DNA of 35,083 bases, taken from assembly GCA_001687465.1 (NCBI GenBank), contig LVLI01000365.1:1-35083 (forward strand). Reading direction: 5' to 3'. The stretch is from Halocafeteria seosinensis. Taxonomy: Eukaryota > Sar > Bigyra > Bicosoecida. Below the pieces are notes generated by a model that did no database searches, was not told the origin of the DNA, and saw only the letters and a list, made by a program, of their open reading frames with translations. Of the stretch, positions 22,138 to 32,242 are shown one piece after another (position 1 is the first letter of the stretch; every line of letters starts with the position of its first letter). A program made the translations under genes and the position numbers.

Positions 22138-23268
22138 CTACAGTAAATTCTTCAAGGTTTCAAAGTCGTACGAGAAAAAATCAGCCTGATTTTTTATATT
22201 CTCCCGGACGCACACTCCACCATATCCAATGAAATAGTCAGCTGGGGGCCGAGCTTCCAGATCTGTAGCACCATCCCCAATGATAACCATTTTCCCAAGG
22301 CTCATTTGGTTTTTCAGCCCTTGTAACACCAATGCCTTGCCGCCCGACCTGCTAACTGGAACACTGTCATCAAAAGAATGGTAGGTTCCATCTCTGATAG
22401 TGAAGATGAAACTAAAACGAGTAAGTAGGTCTGAAATCATCCGATTCAACAGAGTTTACATACTCGTTGTAATGTAATATATTTGCGAAGACGTTTTCGT
22501 CCGGAAGCTCCAGTTGTCTGGAAAATGGGAGGATCATGTCTTTGAGTCCGCCGGACACGAGGTAGACATCAATACCTCTTCCTCTTAGTGCATCGATGAA
22601 TTTATCCACACCTGAAACATTATGCAACGTCGAAAATCGGAGGGGAAGTTAACCAGTGACTACGTTCCTAACGGATATAGCTTAACTTACCTGGATTTAG
22701 TGCGAGCTCTCCAGATTCATTTACAGTTTGGATGTCATCTTTTGAAGGCTGCACAATATCCAACCGTTTGCGTAACGCTTCTTCCAGAGGCATTGCGCCT
22801 GTCATTGCACTGCAAGGCAATCAAACAAGCTTGTAGTTAAGTTTTAGAATTTAAAGTAGACGGGAAGTGCAGTTGTGGACAGCTGGTCCTTCAATAGACA
22901 AACCTGTTGGTCAACTCTCCCACTTCTTTCTCTTTTCCCCTTTTCTTCGCAAGTGTATCGATACCTTCTCCACTTAGAACCGTGCAGTCCACATCGAAAC
23001 AGACAGCATCGCACTTTCGTAAATCTTCTTCAACAGCAGCTCCAGACGGAGAACTCGAAGAAACCAAGTCCGATGTCCGAGGGAACACAGCCGGCAGGAG
23101 AACGGTACTCGCGCTCTTTTCAGAGGTATCACAAACGGAAGCAGCCGTCGCTGGGTTCGCAGAAGCAGCACTTGCAAGTCGCTTTCCTGCCTGCTGTGGA
23201 CGAGACGAAAGCATCTTCGAGAGGCACTGCCTCATAGTAGACTGGACGTTCCGGGTTGCAAGCAGCAT
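22138..23268 (-). CDS. serB: Phosphoserine phosphatase, probably organelle-targeted
   Basis: Minus-strand exons 23268-22904, 22809-22691, 22611-22464 and 22411-22138 give 301 residues; introns are 94, 79 and 52 bases. The enzyme removes phosphate from O-phosphoserine, the last step of serine synthesis by the phosphorylated route. HAD motifs are complete: FDVDCTVLSGEGID (nucleophile Asp92, acid Asp94), VSGG at 180-183, Lys251 and GDGATD at 256-261. SAMTGAMPLEEALRKRL, which crosses the first splice, and SRSGGKA are typical of the family. Residues 1 to about 75 are Ser/Arg/Ala-rich with few acids and look like a mitochondrial or plastid presequence; there is no hydrophobic signal peptide of the kind used by complex plastids, so mitochondrion is my first guess. 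Bacterial SerB lacks this extension. Exon phases fit exactly at all three junctions. Confidence 0.93.
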
Positions 23269-24061
23269 CTTTTACAGAATCAGGAATTCGACGAATATTT
23301 TTTTTTTTCTTTCTGTAGACGCAGCGGGTGCACTTAACGTTTGACACCATTACGAACAAATCAAATCGAATTCCATACTGATGGAGTTCATTCCGGCTGT
23401 CAAGGACGCGAAGCTACTGTCTATGTACCCCTGCTGGACAGGTGTTCGAAAGTCGGAGTCGACTCGAGTGACTCAAGCTCTTGGGACACGTGTAGGACAG
23501 CGATTTGCGCGGAAGCTCAGCCATGATTCATTCCCTTCAGAAAGCTAAAAAACGTAATTAATGCAAATGTACAAAATGAACACGGTAATTACCAGCGTGT
23601 AGACGCGGGGTTCAAAGAATCTAACCCCGTGACGTGTGACTCAGTGCGTCGTGCCATTCACCCGGGGTTCCACGTTGTAGGCGAAGGGCCAGGTAGTAAA
23701 TCAGTGTCTTGTTTGCTCTGTGCATACGTTTTGCTTATACAATGTAATGCTAGTTGGTTAATCTCGTATGGACATTTTATTCCGTATTCTTGGGTGGAGG
23801 TAAACCTGTTCAGTCCACTGAAGGGGAACCACGGGCAAGTAAAACCACAGAATATGATTCGGTGCGGGTACCAAATTTCTTATCTAAGATGGCGGATCCC
23901 CCCAAGATGGAACGCTTAGTGTGCACGCATGATACTTCACGCATGCACATGCACATATGCTTCAGTGGGGGGTTGCAGTGACTAAGGAATACGATTGTGG
24001 AATGGAGCAACAACGATTGTATATGGTATGCTCCCTAAAGAAAACGGACAGCCAGCTACTA
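23269..24061. other. Intergenic region upstream of the phosphatase gene
   Basis: It lies between the phosphatase start and the 3' end of the next minus-strand gene. No coding signal was recognised. It holds TGACTCA at 23469-23475 and 23637-23643, a short hairpin at 23604-23631 (CGCGGGGTT with AACCCCGTG, one G-T pair), and an alternating purine-pyrimidine stretch near 23938-23958. Confidence 0.45.
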
Positions 24062-25080
24062 CTAGTTTTCTCCTTGCAATAGCTGGATAAATTCAGCATC
24101 ACTACGCAAGCCGGAGCAGCTGACAGCTTGAGCTGGTACTAGTCCTTTCTGTCAAACACATGAATTGTTAGACGGTCTAACAGCCGCGTTGATATGCTTA
24201 GAGGAACACTTACGTTATTTTTTTCCTGGGGATTTGCACCTACATACAACAGATATCGAACCGTCTCCTCTTGCCCAATCTGACATGCTATGTGCAAAGG
24301 TGTGTTGCCAGCCTGTATGCACGGGGGAGCACAATCATTGCCACAATGACGCAAGTCGAGGCGGTACATAGCTACGACCGAACTACCCACATTGTCCTTG
24401 GGGTCCATGCTCGCCCCATGATGTTCTATCAAGAGCGAGGCAACCCTTGTGTAACCATTCCAACAAGCATTGTGTAGAGCTGTCAGACCATCCTGCATAT
24501 GAGTGCCGTTTCGTTTGCGGCAACTTGGGTTAGCTCAAACCAGCATCACTTACTTTATCCACCACATTCATGTTCGCGCCGTATCTCATAATGAGCATGT
24601 GAGCGAAGCCTGTATAACCTTTCCAAGAAGCAGTATGAAGGGCAGTATTTCCTTGCTGCCACATTGATCTTCATGAGTCTTCAACAAGTGAACAAGTGAT
24701 GCAAGAAGAATGCAGCTTACACTGTCGGTAGCGTGAACATTAGCATGATGACTGTCCAATAGAGTTCGAGCTACCTTGATTGTTCCAAATGATGCTGCCC
24801 AATGCAGTAACGTCTCATTCCTCTGCAATTGTCAAGGCAGCTGTCAAGGTGTTGCGCGTTCGGCGCCCAGTACAGTACCGTAGCGACGACAACGTACCCC
24901 ATAACGTATCGTATCAACATGTAAACTGGGGTATTTGCTGAGAATCCTATCCAATTGATCGGCATCTCCCGAACGGCAAGCTTCGTACAAAGCGATTTTA
25001 TCCTTCTCGTCTACGTGTCGTACTTCCAGACTCCCCGTGGCGGCGGCATTGTCGGAAAACTCGGTTGCCCGCTCCGACAT
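24062..25080 (-). CDS. Ankyrin-repeat protein, six exons
   Basis: Minus-strand exons 25080-24898, 24822-24721, 24655-24554, 24492-24391, 24312-24214 and 24148-24062 give 224 residues, all introns phase 0 and GT-AG. The N-terminal exon (61 codons) contains DKIALYEACRSGDADQLDRI and ends VDTIRYG, paralogous to the first exon of the divergent neighbour. Then come four ankyrin repeats, one per exon, of 34, 34, 34 and 33 residues (RNETLLHWAASFGTIKVART; QGNTALHTASWKGYTGFAHM; DGLTALHNACWNGYTRVASL; AGNTPLHIACQIGQEETVRY). A 28-residue tail (KGLVPAQAVSCSG...) ends at TAG. No U-box, membrane segment or signal peptide. Intron 4 starts GTGGGT, the weakest donor. Start: ATG at 25080 with GCC before it; the open frame runs on upstream without another ATG. 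Presumably a cytosolic binding protein; partner unknown. Confidence 0.85.
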
Positions 25081-25736
25081 GGCCAGAATTTGTCTTTTTA
25101 ACAAATGTGTTCAATCAGACTCACTCAGAACCAACTGGACATCAATGTTGAACGACGGGGATGTGCAACGTTCACCACGATGGCGTGAATTGTGGCCATG
25201 TACACGAGGAATCGTCGTTGTGGAGCGGAGACCCGCGATATCCTCTTGAGTCACTTGATTTGTTTGGCGTAAAAACCACACTCTCCAAGGGAAAGCACCG
25301 GGCCGGTAGTAGTTAATAAAATGGACATATACCTCGAAACATGCCGTATCAACCCCACTTTTATACAATTGTACTGAAATCGCGCCCAGGAGAATCTTTG
25401 CTACCGGGCCCGGCGTACAGCCCGGATTGGCTAGCCACTTTTTCCACTTCCCTGCCTGTTTCAGTCACATTTTTGTTGTGGATAATTTCGGGTAAGTCTC
25501 CGTTGCTGAAACCGCGACTAGAAGGGTTCCGCGTGCGTGAGTATGTAAATAAAAGCACAGTGGCTGTGGAATTCCCCCTTTTTGTTGAACCTTCAACCGC
25601 CGAAGGGATCCGGGATCAAGACCAGTCGGCCCTCGATTCCTCTTGTGCTGTTTTAAATTCTCTTTTTAGAGATCGCACAGGGAAAAGGAATCGAGTCCAC
25701 GCGAAGCGAAGCAAGGAAAGAGAAAAATCCACTACC
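25081..25736. promoter_or_regulatory. Shared upstream region of two divergent ankyrin genes
   Basis: 656 bases separate the start codons of two divergent paralogues, so both promoters must lie here. A TGAGTCA is at 25247-25253. The frame of the right-hand gene stays open upstream to an ATG at 25341, which could extend that protein by 132 residues, but this stretch shows no ankyrin character. Confidence 0.5.
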
Positions 25737-27327
25737 ATGGCAGCGGATTCCTTGTCCATGGAGGACCGACGCGCACTATGGAAAGCGTGTCGACAGCCAG
25801 CGGTGGATGCCGTCACGGAGATATTGGATCGATATTGTGGAGGTGAAGGATCCCAGAATGAACCCAACGGCAGCTTTGTCGATACCATTACGTTCGGTGG
25901 ATTGGTATGTAGTACTTGGATTCTTTGCCGTCCGTCGTCCGTGTAGTAGTAGGCAGGGAGGTTGTTGGGTGCAGTTTAACTTCAGTCCTTTGCATTACGC
26001 GGCTTCCAAAGGACACACGGAATTGGCATCACTGCTCATTGACCGATACAATGCAAATGTCAATGCGACCAATAAGGTGCGACGACAGCTCGTTCCAAAC
26101 CAACAGTAGTAGCAGTTATATGTAGTTTGTGGATGTGCCAAGGGGCAGGCTGGTTCAACTCCTCTTCATTGGGCAGCGCATGGTGGGCACAAAGCCATGG
26201 TGACCATGCTCGTCGATAAATATGACGCCGATATTTATGCTAGGACAAATGTAAGCCGCGAACTAAGAGCTTCATTGCTACTCCAGCTGGATGAATGGAT
26301 TGGTATGCGGTGCGATACGCAGCAAGGTTATACGCCATTGTTTCAAGCTGTAGAGAATGGCCAGGTTGATATGGTCTCCACCCTAGTTGATACGTGCAAA
26401 CTGGATGTGAACGCAACAGATAACGTAATTAAACGCTGTTTGGAATGCGGACTTGACTCCTTAGCATGCGATTTTTTGTAAAACTACTCTTGCAGTCTGG
26501 CAAGAACGTGCTTTTCAAAGCAGTTGAACGCAATCGGAGCGAATGCTTGTCGCTCTTGATACAGAACTATGGTTTGAATGTCAACAGTAGAGATAATGTA
26601 AGTAGATCTTTGACGCCGAGTTCGTTCGGAGAGTGAGTACAAACCTCACGTAGGGGCTTGTTGATTCCATCCAGCACGGTGAAATGCCGGTTCACACAGC
26701 TGCACGAACGGGACATTGTCTTTCTACGCTGGTTGATAAATATCATGCAGATATACATGCAAAAGATTGTGTAAGTTGGCGCGTAGTGTGCGGCCAGTAG
26801 GTTTCGTTTTGTTGACTTCGTTTCTCGCAGTTTGGCCGAACCGCTCTTCACTACGCTGCACGCGACGGATCAGAGGATGCTCTGACTAGCCTCGTAGAGC
26901 AATATCGTTGCGATGTTCATGCAGTTGATAATGTGAGACTTACCTTTGCTTCTATATGACAATACCTTACACGTATACAATTGGTTTTGAATGCAGGACG
27001 GCGAGACACCACTGCATTATGCTGCTTACTACGGACGGAAAGGGGTCGTATCCACCTTGATTGACAAGTATCTTGCCGACGCATTTGCGAAAGACAGTGT
27101 AAGAGCGCGGGCATGATTATCATTTGCTACCAATCTAATACTCATTCTCCCGTTTATTTCTTCAGGAAGGCGAAAATCCTATCGAGAAAGCTGTTCGCTC
27201 ATCCTTAGATGTTAAAGAAACGCTCGAGTATTTTGGAGACTTAGGAGTGGACACAAGATATCCAAAAAAGGCAATAGGGAACTCAGTTATGGAAAAAGAA
27301 GCGCAACACCGCGGTGAAAGGACATAA
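25737..27327 (+). CDS. Ankyrin-repeat protein, nine exons with one repeat per exon
   Basis: Exons 25737-25904, 25975-26076, 26149-26250, 26323-26424, 26496-26597, 26675-26770, 26831-26932, 26997-27098 and 27166-27327 give 345 residues; every intron is phase 0, GT-AG and 60-78 bases. Exon 1 (56 codons) has DRRALWKACRQ and ends VDTITFGGL, like the divergent neighbour. Exons 2-8 each hold one ankyrin repeat: six of 34 residues and one of 32 (FNFSPLHYAASKGHTELASL; AGSTPLHWAAHGGHKAMVTM; QGYTPLFQAVENGQVDMVST; SGKNVLFKAVERNRSECLSL; HGEMPVHTAARTGHCLSTLV; FGRTALHYAARDGSEDALTS; DGETPLHYAAYYGRKGVVST). Exon 9 carries a half repeat and a basic tail. Start chosen at ACCATGG because it matches the paralogue's length. 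No U-box. Likely an intracellular binding scaffold; partner unknown. Confidence 0.87.
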
Positions 27328-27607
27328 CTGAGCTTTCGTTACTAGCAACAAGTTGAGACAATATCTGTGGCACAGTCTGTTGCTGCCAAGGGCGGGGACA
27401 GTTACTTACTCTACAGTTGCTCTAGTAGTTTAATGGTGGACTCCTGTTTATAGGCGGCCCTCGTATTGCCGCTAATGTCTCTTCCTCGTTCTGGAGTAAT
27501 GTGTTGCTGCTTGAGGTAGCGTCTACATGTCAAGAAATTGCCTCCTGTACTATGACGTTATAGCGTATCATACTTTTATAGGTGTATAGCATAGGAGCGT
27601 GTGTTCA

Positions 27608-28567
27608 TTAAAGCTGTTTCATATACTGTGGATGGTACTTGCTGTAGTACTCTGCTTCAGGTACGAGCGCTTCACGGAAGCGTTTGTCAGTCCCAAAAAT
27701 ATGATCCATGAGGCCTATTGACCCGAAATTTTCAGTGACCATTTCGTGATGCCAGTCATGGAAGTGCGGATGTGGAAGGACAGTCAACAAGTCATAGCCG
27801 GAGTGAACGCAAGCAGCGCTGGTAGTTGCAACACACGTCCAAAGTCCCATTAGCATCGGGTGCGTTCCAAGTATCCATCCGGTTCCGACTACAGATAAGA
27901 GGTTCTGAAATAAGTGTTCCATGGTAGAGCAATACTTCGAGGCCATTGCACATGGAGCCGAAAAACTGTGATGCTGCCAATGAAAATGCTTGTACACCCA
28001 TGGATGGTGCAGAATCCGATGCGTCGTGAAGAATATCACATCCAGCGCAACGATGAATGTTACCATCAACAGAACTGATTTTAAAACACTGGGTAGATCC
28101 TGGATGGCGCTTTCATCTCGAGTCATATTCAACGCGTACAGGTACGACAGAGGAACTTCCACCAGGAGCATGTTCCGGCCAACGATCAGAGCCACGTGCC
28201 AGTAGTCTTTGAGAGTTGGGGACGGTTCTTCCGGTTGCGTCTTGTACTGTACAGCCCAGCGATGCAATGGCGGTACCAAATCCATCATAGCGTAGGTCCC
28301 GGTAACCAATGCAAAGTAAATGTCAGGCACCACCATTGCCATGGCGAACGAAGCCCAAAAGGATCCGAATGTATCGATCATCCAGTGCCATACATGAACC
28401 CCATGGGTGTGTACGTACAAGAGGCCGAGTGCAATCAGCAACAACAATCCTCCTTTGCTCGCAAAGAAGCCTGGTTTCTTGGGCACTTTGCGTGGAACTT
28501 CATTCGGTGTCGGTTTCGGTTTCTGCCGTTGTTTCGATACCACGTTCGGCTCCGAATCCTGCATCAT
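27608..28567 (-). CDS. Fatty acid hydroxylase / sterol desaturase family membrane protein
   Basis: Single exon, 319 residues from the ATG at 28567. The family uses a di-iron centre held by clustered histidines to hydroxylate or desaturate lipids in the ER membrane (C-4 sterol methyl oxidase, C-5 sterol desaturase, cholesterol 25-hydroxylase and relatives). Seen: HRILHH (183-188), HFHWQHHSF (194-202), and HPHFHDWHHE (266-275), the expected HxxxHH, HxxHH and HxxHH boxes. Membrane segments are at about 39-55, 68-92, 125-145, 160-180 and 227-252. The N-terminal 35 residues are Lys/Pro-rich and cytosolic. Substrate cannot be told from sequence; length and the HSGYDLLTVLPHPHFHDWHH layout resemble the C-4 methyl oxidase/25-hydroxylase side. 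It converges on the ankyrin gene with 280 bases between. Confidence 0.9.
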   Translation of the reverse strand: MMQDSEPNVVSKQRQKPKPTPNEVPRKVPKKPGFFASKGGLLLLIALGLLYVHTHGVHVWHWMIDTFGSFWASFAMAMVVPDIYFALVTGTYAMMDLVPPLHRWAVQYKTQPEEPSPTLKDYWHVALIVGRNMLLVEVPLSYLYALNMTRDESAIQDLPSVLKSVLLMVTFIVALDVIFFTTHRILHHPWVYKHFHWQHHSFSAPCAMASKYCSTMEHLFQNLLSVVGTGWILGTHPMLMGLWTCVATTSAACVHSGYDLLTVLPHPHFHDWHHEMVTENFGSIGLMDHIFGTDKRFREALVPEAEYYSKYHPQYMKQL

Positions 28568-29496
28568 CAACTTCTCGTGGCTTTGTTGTCGTCAGTGTGT
28601 ACAAATTCGATTCGAGAGAAACGCGGAACAGACAGACTTCCTTTCTTTTATTTTTGGATTCCCTTCGGATCCCGGTTGAATCGCTCGCAAGTTGAAGACG
28701 CTAGGAAGAACGAGATGATGCACAAAAAGCAAACAGGAAAAAAAAAAAAAAGATCCCAATTTGACAGGGGGGGGATATTTCCTTTTTTTCTGCTTACACA
28801 CTTCTTCAAACCCGCATTAAATTTAGCTCAACACGCAGTGAATGGATGAATAAAAGTGGCAAGTCCCGCTGCGTTTCGGGTGGGTTTCGGTCCGAAAACC
28901 CGGAGTAGAAGTTTGTCGTAGCTCTTGCTATGGAAACGTACAATTTCAAAATCGATAGTCTCGATTGCACTGTGTAAGTAATACGGCGCCAAGTTCCTGC
29001 CCCGTTAGTACGTAAATGCGTGACAGGCTCAGCTGCATCTCTGGTTGAAGTTTGCTTATACCTCCATGTACATGATCTTTTTGCATTTTCACTCGATCCA
29101 TACCTCTTTATTACACTTTTATATATCGTGTGAAAGCTCTAGCGTGACGATTTGGAGCTCTGAATGCACTGAAATGGCCCCTGGTTGAACTTCACAAACC
29201 CTCTCCTTCACATGCGGTCTCTGTATCTGTGGGAGGCATTGTGGTACGCCGTATATGTGCATTGTTAGACCATGTTGATAACAAAAATACGGTGGGAACA
29301 GATAGTAGGATAGACTCTCCAAGAACCGTGAGTTTGGTTTGGATTTTGTAGAGGTCGTGTATACAGCCATTGTGAAGAAAGGTGCTTCATCGCCGCATAA
29401 TCACGTTGTTCAGTCCTTTCTCCCAAATTTTTTTCGTTGGTTCGAGACCAGTAGTAAGTGCATGCGCTCGATAAAGTGTCCCCCGGATCGAAAGAA
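28568..29496. other. Divergent intergenic region (hydroxylase and TPR U-box genes)
   Basis: No gene seen. It contains a run of 14 A (28738-28751) followed by 8 G (28767-28774), and a bulged palindrome GGGTTTCGG-T-CCGAAAACCC at 28882-28901. It must carry both promoters. No clear TATA box was assigned. Confidence 0.5.
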
Positions 29497-31146
29497 ATGG
29501 CGGCGGCGGCATCGTCACCAACGGTGACGTCCAACTCGAATGCGATCTCTCCCGAAGATTTGCTGGAAATCGGTAAAACTTTTATGGAGGAGCAAGAAGG
29601 CTTGGATGAAGCCAATCAATATTTTACGCGTGCCCGGGAGCTCTTGCAGAAGCGAGAAAGTAGTTGCTGCTACTGGCAAGGAGCCATCAAGCGGAAACAG
29701 AACAAACTCGTGGACGCCATATCAGAGTATGATGAAGCCATTCGGCTTTCGAAATCCCAATGGAAAGATCCTTTCTTAAAGAAAGCGGAAGTACTACGAC
29801 TTCAAGGGAAATTGGGTCTTGCGAGAGAGGCTATGGACAAAGCGTTGAGTTTGGAACCACAGGACCCTGATACACTATATAGCATGGGGGATATTTGTAA
29901 AGAGCAACGAAGATACAATGACGCCGTCCGATACTTTCAGAAAGCTGGAGTAGCAGGTACTACTTGGGCACTACCTCACGTACGACAAGGCGAGTGTTAT
30001 ATCAAACAAAGAGATTTTCGATCGGCTATTGCGTCCCTGGAAAAAGCAGTTGCACTGGACTCAAGCCTAGACGAAGCTCATCACTTGAAGGCCACTGTGC
30101 TGCAGGAACAGGGGAAGAATCAAGAAGCAGTTGAAGCCCTTGACGCAGCAATTACTCTAGATCCTACCAAGCGACTATATTATCGCCTTAAAGGAACATG
30201 TTGCGAACGACTGGATCGGCTCAACGACGCACTTACTGCATTTGACAAGGCCCTAGAGATAGATAACGATGATGCTGACTGTCAGACTTCCAAAGGACGA
30301 GTTCTGGCTGGACTCGGGCGATTAGAGGAAGCTATACGCTGCTTTGATACAGCAATAGGGTTGAATCCAAATGATGGTTGCCCTCATTGCAATAAAGCAG
30401 AAGCATTGCGACTTGCGGGACAGTTCACAGATGCAATCACAAGTATTAACACAGCAATTTCACTATCTGGCAATGGCGATTCCTTCAATACGAAAGGTAT
30501 TATCCTCGAAAACCAGGGAAAGTACGCAGATGCAATACAATGCTACAACACTGCACTTAGCAAGAAACCAGGAACATGCCTCTTTCTGTACAACAAGGCC
30601 AGCTCACTAACCCTCCAAGGCAATATTTCGGATGCTATTTCCTGCTTGGACACTTGCCTGAGAATCAATCCCTCATATACTGCTGCAGTAAATGAGCGAC
30701 GGCGCTTGCAGAACATGCAACCATCTACCAGTTCGACTACCACACGTACTACGTCTTCGGCAACAGCAACAGCCTCGGGTACCAGTACCGCTACACCACC
30801 AAGGGCACCTGCAAGGCTCGCATACCGAGGTCGTTCCGCGGCTCACAGCTCCAATAGTAGCTCTTCACTCCCTTTGAAGATACAAGAACTGCGAGACAAA
30901 GGCTGCGACATTGAAGAAGAATGTCCTGCATCCTACTGTTGCCCTATCATGACGTGCATAATGGAAGACCCAGTGATCGCCAAGGACGGCTACACGTATG
31001 AACGATCTGCGATACAGCAGTGGCTCAGCCAAAAATCTAGTTCTCCTCAAACTAGAGAAAAACTTCCAGACACTCAACTAACTCCAAACTTGAATTTAAA
31101 AGGAGATATTTGGAGTTGGGTCGATGACAAGTTGAAGGGTACCTAA
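29497..31146 (+). CDS. TPR-repeat U-box protein (probable E3 ubiquitin ligase)
   Basis: No intron; 549 residues from the ATG at 29497 (GAAATGG); the frame upstream has no ATG. Residues about 20-395 are roughly eleven TPR repeats of 34 residues (e.g. DEAHHLKATVLQEQGKNQEA, RLYYRLKGTCCERLDRLNDA). A Ser/Thr/Ala-rich linker follows (about 408-460). The U-box (about 469-545) is canonical: GCDIEEECPASYCCPIMTC, MEDPVIAKDGYTYERSAIQQ, WLSQKSSSPQTREKLPD, TPNLNLKGDIWSW. Unlike the ankyrin U-box protein nearby it keeps the Trp of the E2-binding helix. TPR U-box proteins such as animal CHIP link chaperones to ubiquitination, but CHIP has three TPRs; the present array is much longer, and a chaperone link is only a possibility. 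The leader LRDKGCDIEEECP matches LRNIGVDIEKECP in the ankyrin gene, so the two U-boxes are close relatives. Confidence 0.92.
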   Translation: MAAAASSPTVTSNSNAISPEDLLEIGKTFMEEQEGLDEANQYFTRARELLQKRESSCCYWQGAIKRKQNKLVDAISEYDEAIRLSKSQWKDPFLKKAEVLRLQGKLGLAREAMDKALSLEPQDPDTLYSMGDICKEQRRYNDAVRYFQKAGVAGTTWALPHVRQGECYIKQRDFRSAIASLEKAVALDSSLDEAHHLKATVLQEQGKNQEAVEALDAAITLDPTKRLYYRLKGTCCERLDRLNDALTAFDKALEIDNDDADCQTSKGRVLAGLGRLEEAIRCFDTAIGLNPNDGCPHCNKAEALRLAGQFTDAITSINTAISLSGNGDSFNTKGIILENQGKYADAIQCYNTALSKKPGTCLFLYNKASSLTLQGNISDAISCLDTCLRINPSYTAAVNERRRLQNMQPSTSSTTTRTTSSATATASGTSTATPPRAPARLAYRGRSAAHSSNSSSSLPLKIQELRDKGCDIEEECPASYCCPIMTCIMEDPVIAKDGYTYERSAIQQWLSQKSSSPQTREKLPDTQLTPNLNLKGDIWSWVDDKLKGT

Positions 31147-31603
31147 AAATTCTTGGTTGCAATCGCCGACTGAGAAGGGTCTCTTTCCGAGAAACGAACT
31201 GGCAGCTGTTTGCATTCATGCTTTCGAGACTTGAACGCTTACAAAAGACTTCTTTGAGGTTGATACTATCCCACCATTAGCCCTTTTGGGTGTTTCGTTG
31301 CGGAAACTAGCTAGGAGCGCTTCTCGACACAGTTCATAAGATGGAAGTTCTGTGCGAAGAAAAAGCATAACTAATTATTGATTTACTGCGTCTGCGTTCG
31401 CAACAAGTCTGCTGTCTTCTGCGGCGGAGTACGGTACGAGCAGCCTCACGCTCTCCAGCCCAACTTCCTAGTGTCCGTAGTTTAAGTAAGATAGTTGCAG
31501 CATACTTCCTAGGTTAAAGTGTACTACCAGTAGTATTGCTCTTTTAAAACAGGCGGGTTGGTTGCTCGGTTTCTCCTGAGTCTTCGAGCTATATTAGCTC
31601 TAT

Positions 31604-31654
31604 TTTCATCCATGACGAGTGGATGAAAGTTTGAAGTTCATCATGGAACTCAAA
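31604..31654. other. Two adjacent hairpins
   Basis: TTTCATCCA (31604-31612) pairs with TGGATGAAA (31620-31628) across a 7-base loop. TTTGAAGTTC (31630-31639) pairs with GAACTCAAA (31646-31654) across a 6-base loop with one bulged base. They are separated by one base. They could be part of a structured RNA; no known family is recognised. Confidence 0.5.
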
Positions 31655-32218
31655 TTTTCAGGGCACAGATGTGAGAGCCAAGGCCCTCCAGAAGGTGGTG
31701 CCACCCGTACAGTGGTGCTCACCACATAAATCTGGACAAAAGCGACATATCCGCAGCAAAATGCATAAAGATGGAGAAAAGGGCACAGAGGGAAGAAATC
31801 TGCTAAAAGTTGTACTCTCTCAACAAGTCGACCTTGCGGTAACGGTCACCGAGTCACCAGAACCGCTGTGGATCCGTCCGCTGTAGCGTTTTCTGGACAC
31901 TACAGTATAAACAAGTTGTATACACAGTAAGTACAGTATTGACGATAGAACCATAAACCGGAAGAAGTGCTCGTAAACAACAAAGTATTCGTCTGAACCC
32001 ATAGGAAACCAAGGCGTCGGAAAGCTACCTAGTACAGTGCGCAAGAGGAAAGAACAAAGCGTAGCGCGTGATTCATTGCCTTTTCTAAAGCTAATAATCA
32101 TGGGACGACCCATAAAGCGGATATCATCTTCGCTCACCTTGCAATGGACGCTGACGTTGACTGGGGTTGCGTTTATTGCTGTCCGTCCTCGCTTGATATC
32201 TGGTCCAAACGAAAAGCA

Positions 32219-32242
32219 ACTGGACTGTCCACTGGACTGTCC
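32219..32242. repeat. 12-base tandem duplication
   Basis: ACTGGACTGTCC occurs twice in a row. No function assigned. Confidence 0.85.

Noticed and set aside
22875-23344. Plus-strand frames of 120 and 145 codons
   Set aside because: They lie opposite the first exon of the phosphoserine phosphatase, whose motifs and splice phases are clear.
23604-23631. GC-rich hairpin that could be read as a terminator
   Set aside because: There is no T run and the genome is eukaryotic, where such a stem is not a termination signal. Listed only as a structure of the spacer.
25341-25736. N-terminal extension of the right-hand ankyrin gene from ATG 25341
   Set aside because: The 132 residues have no ankyrin or targeting features, while ACCATGG at 25737 gives a first exon matching the paralogue.
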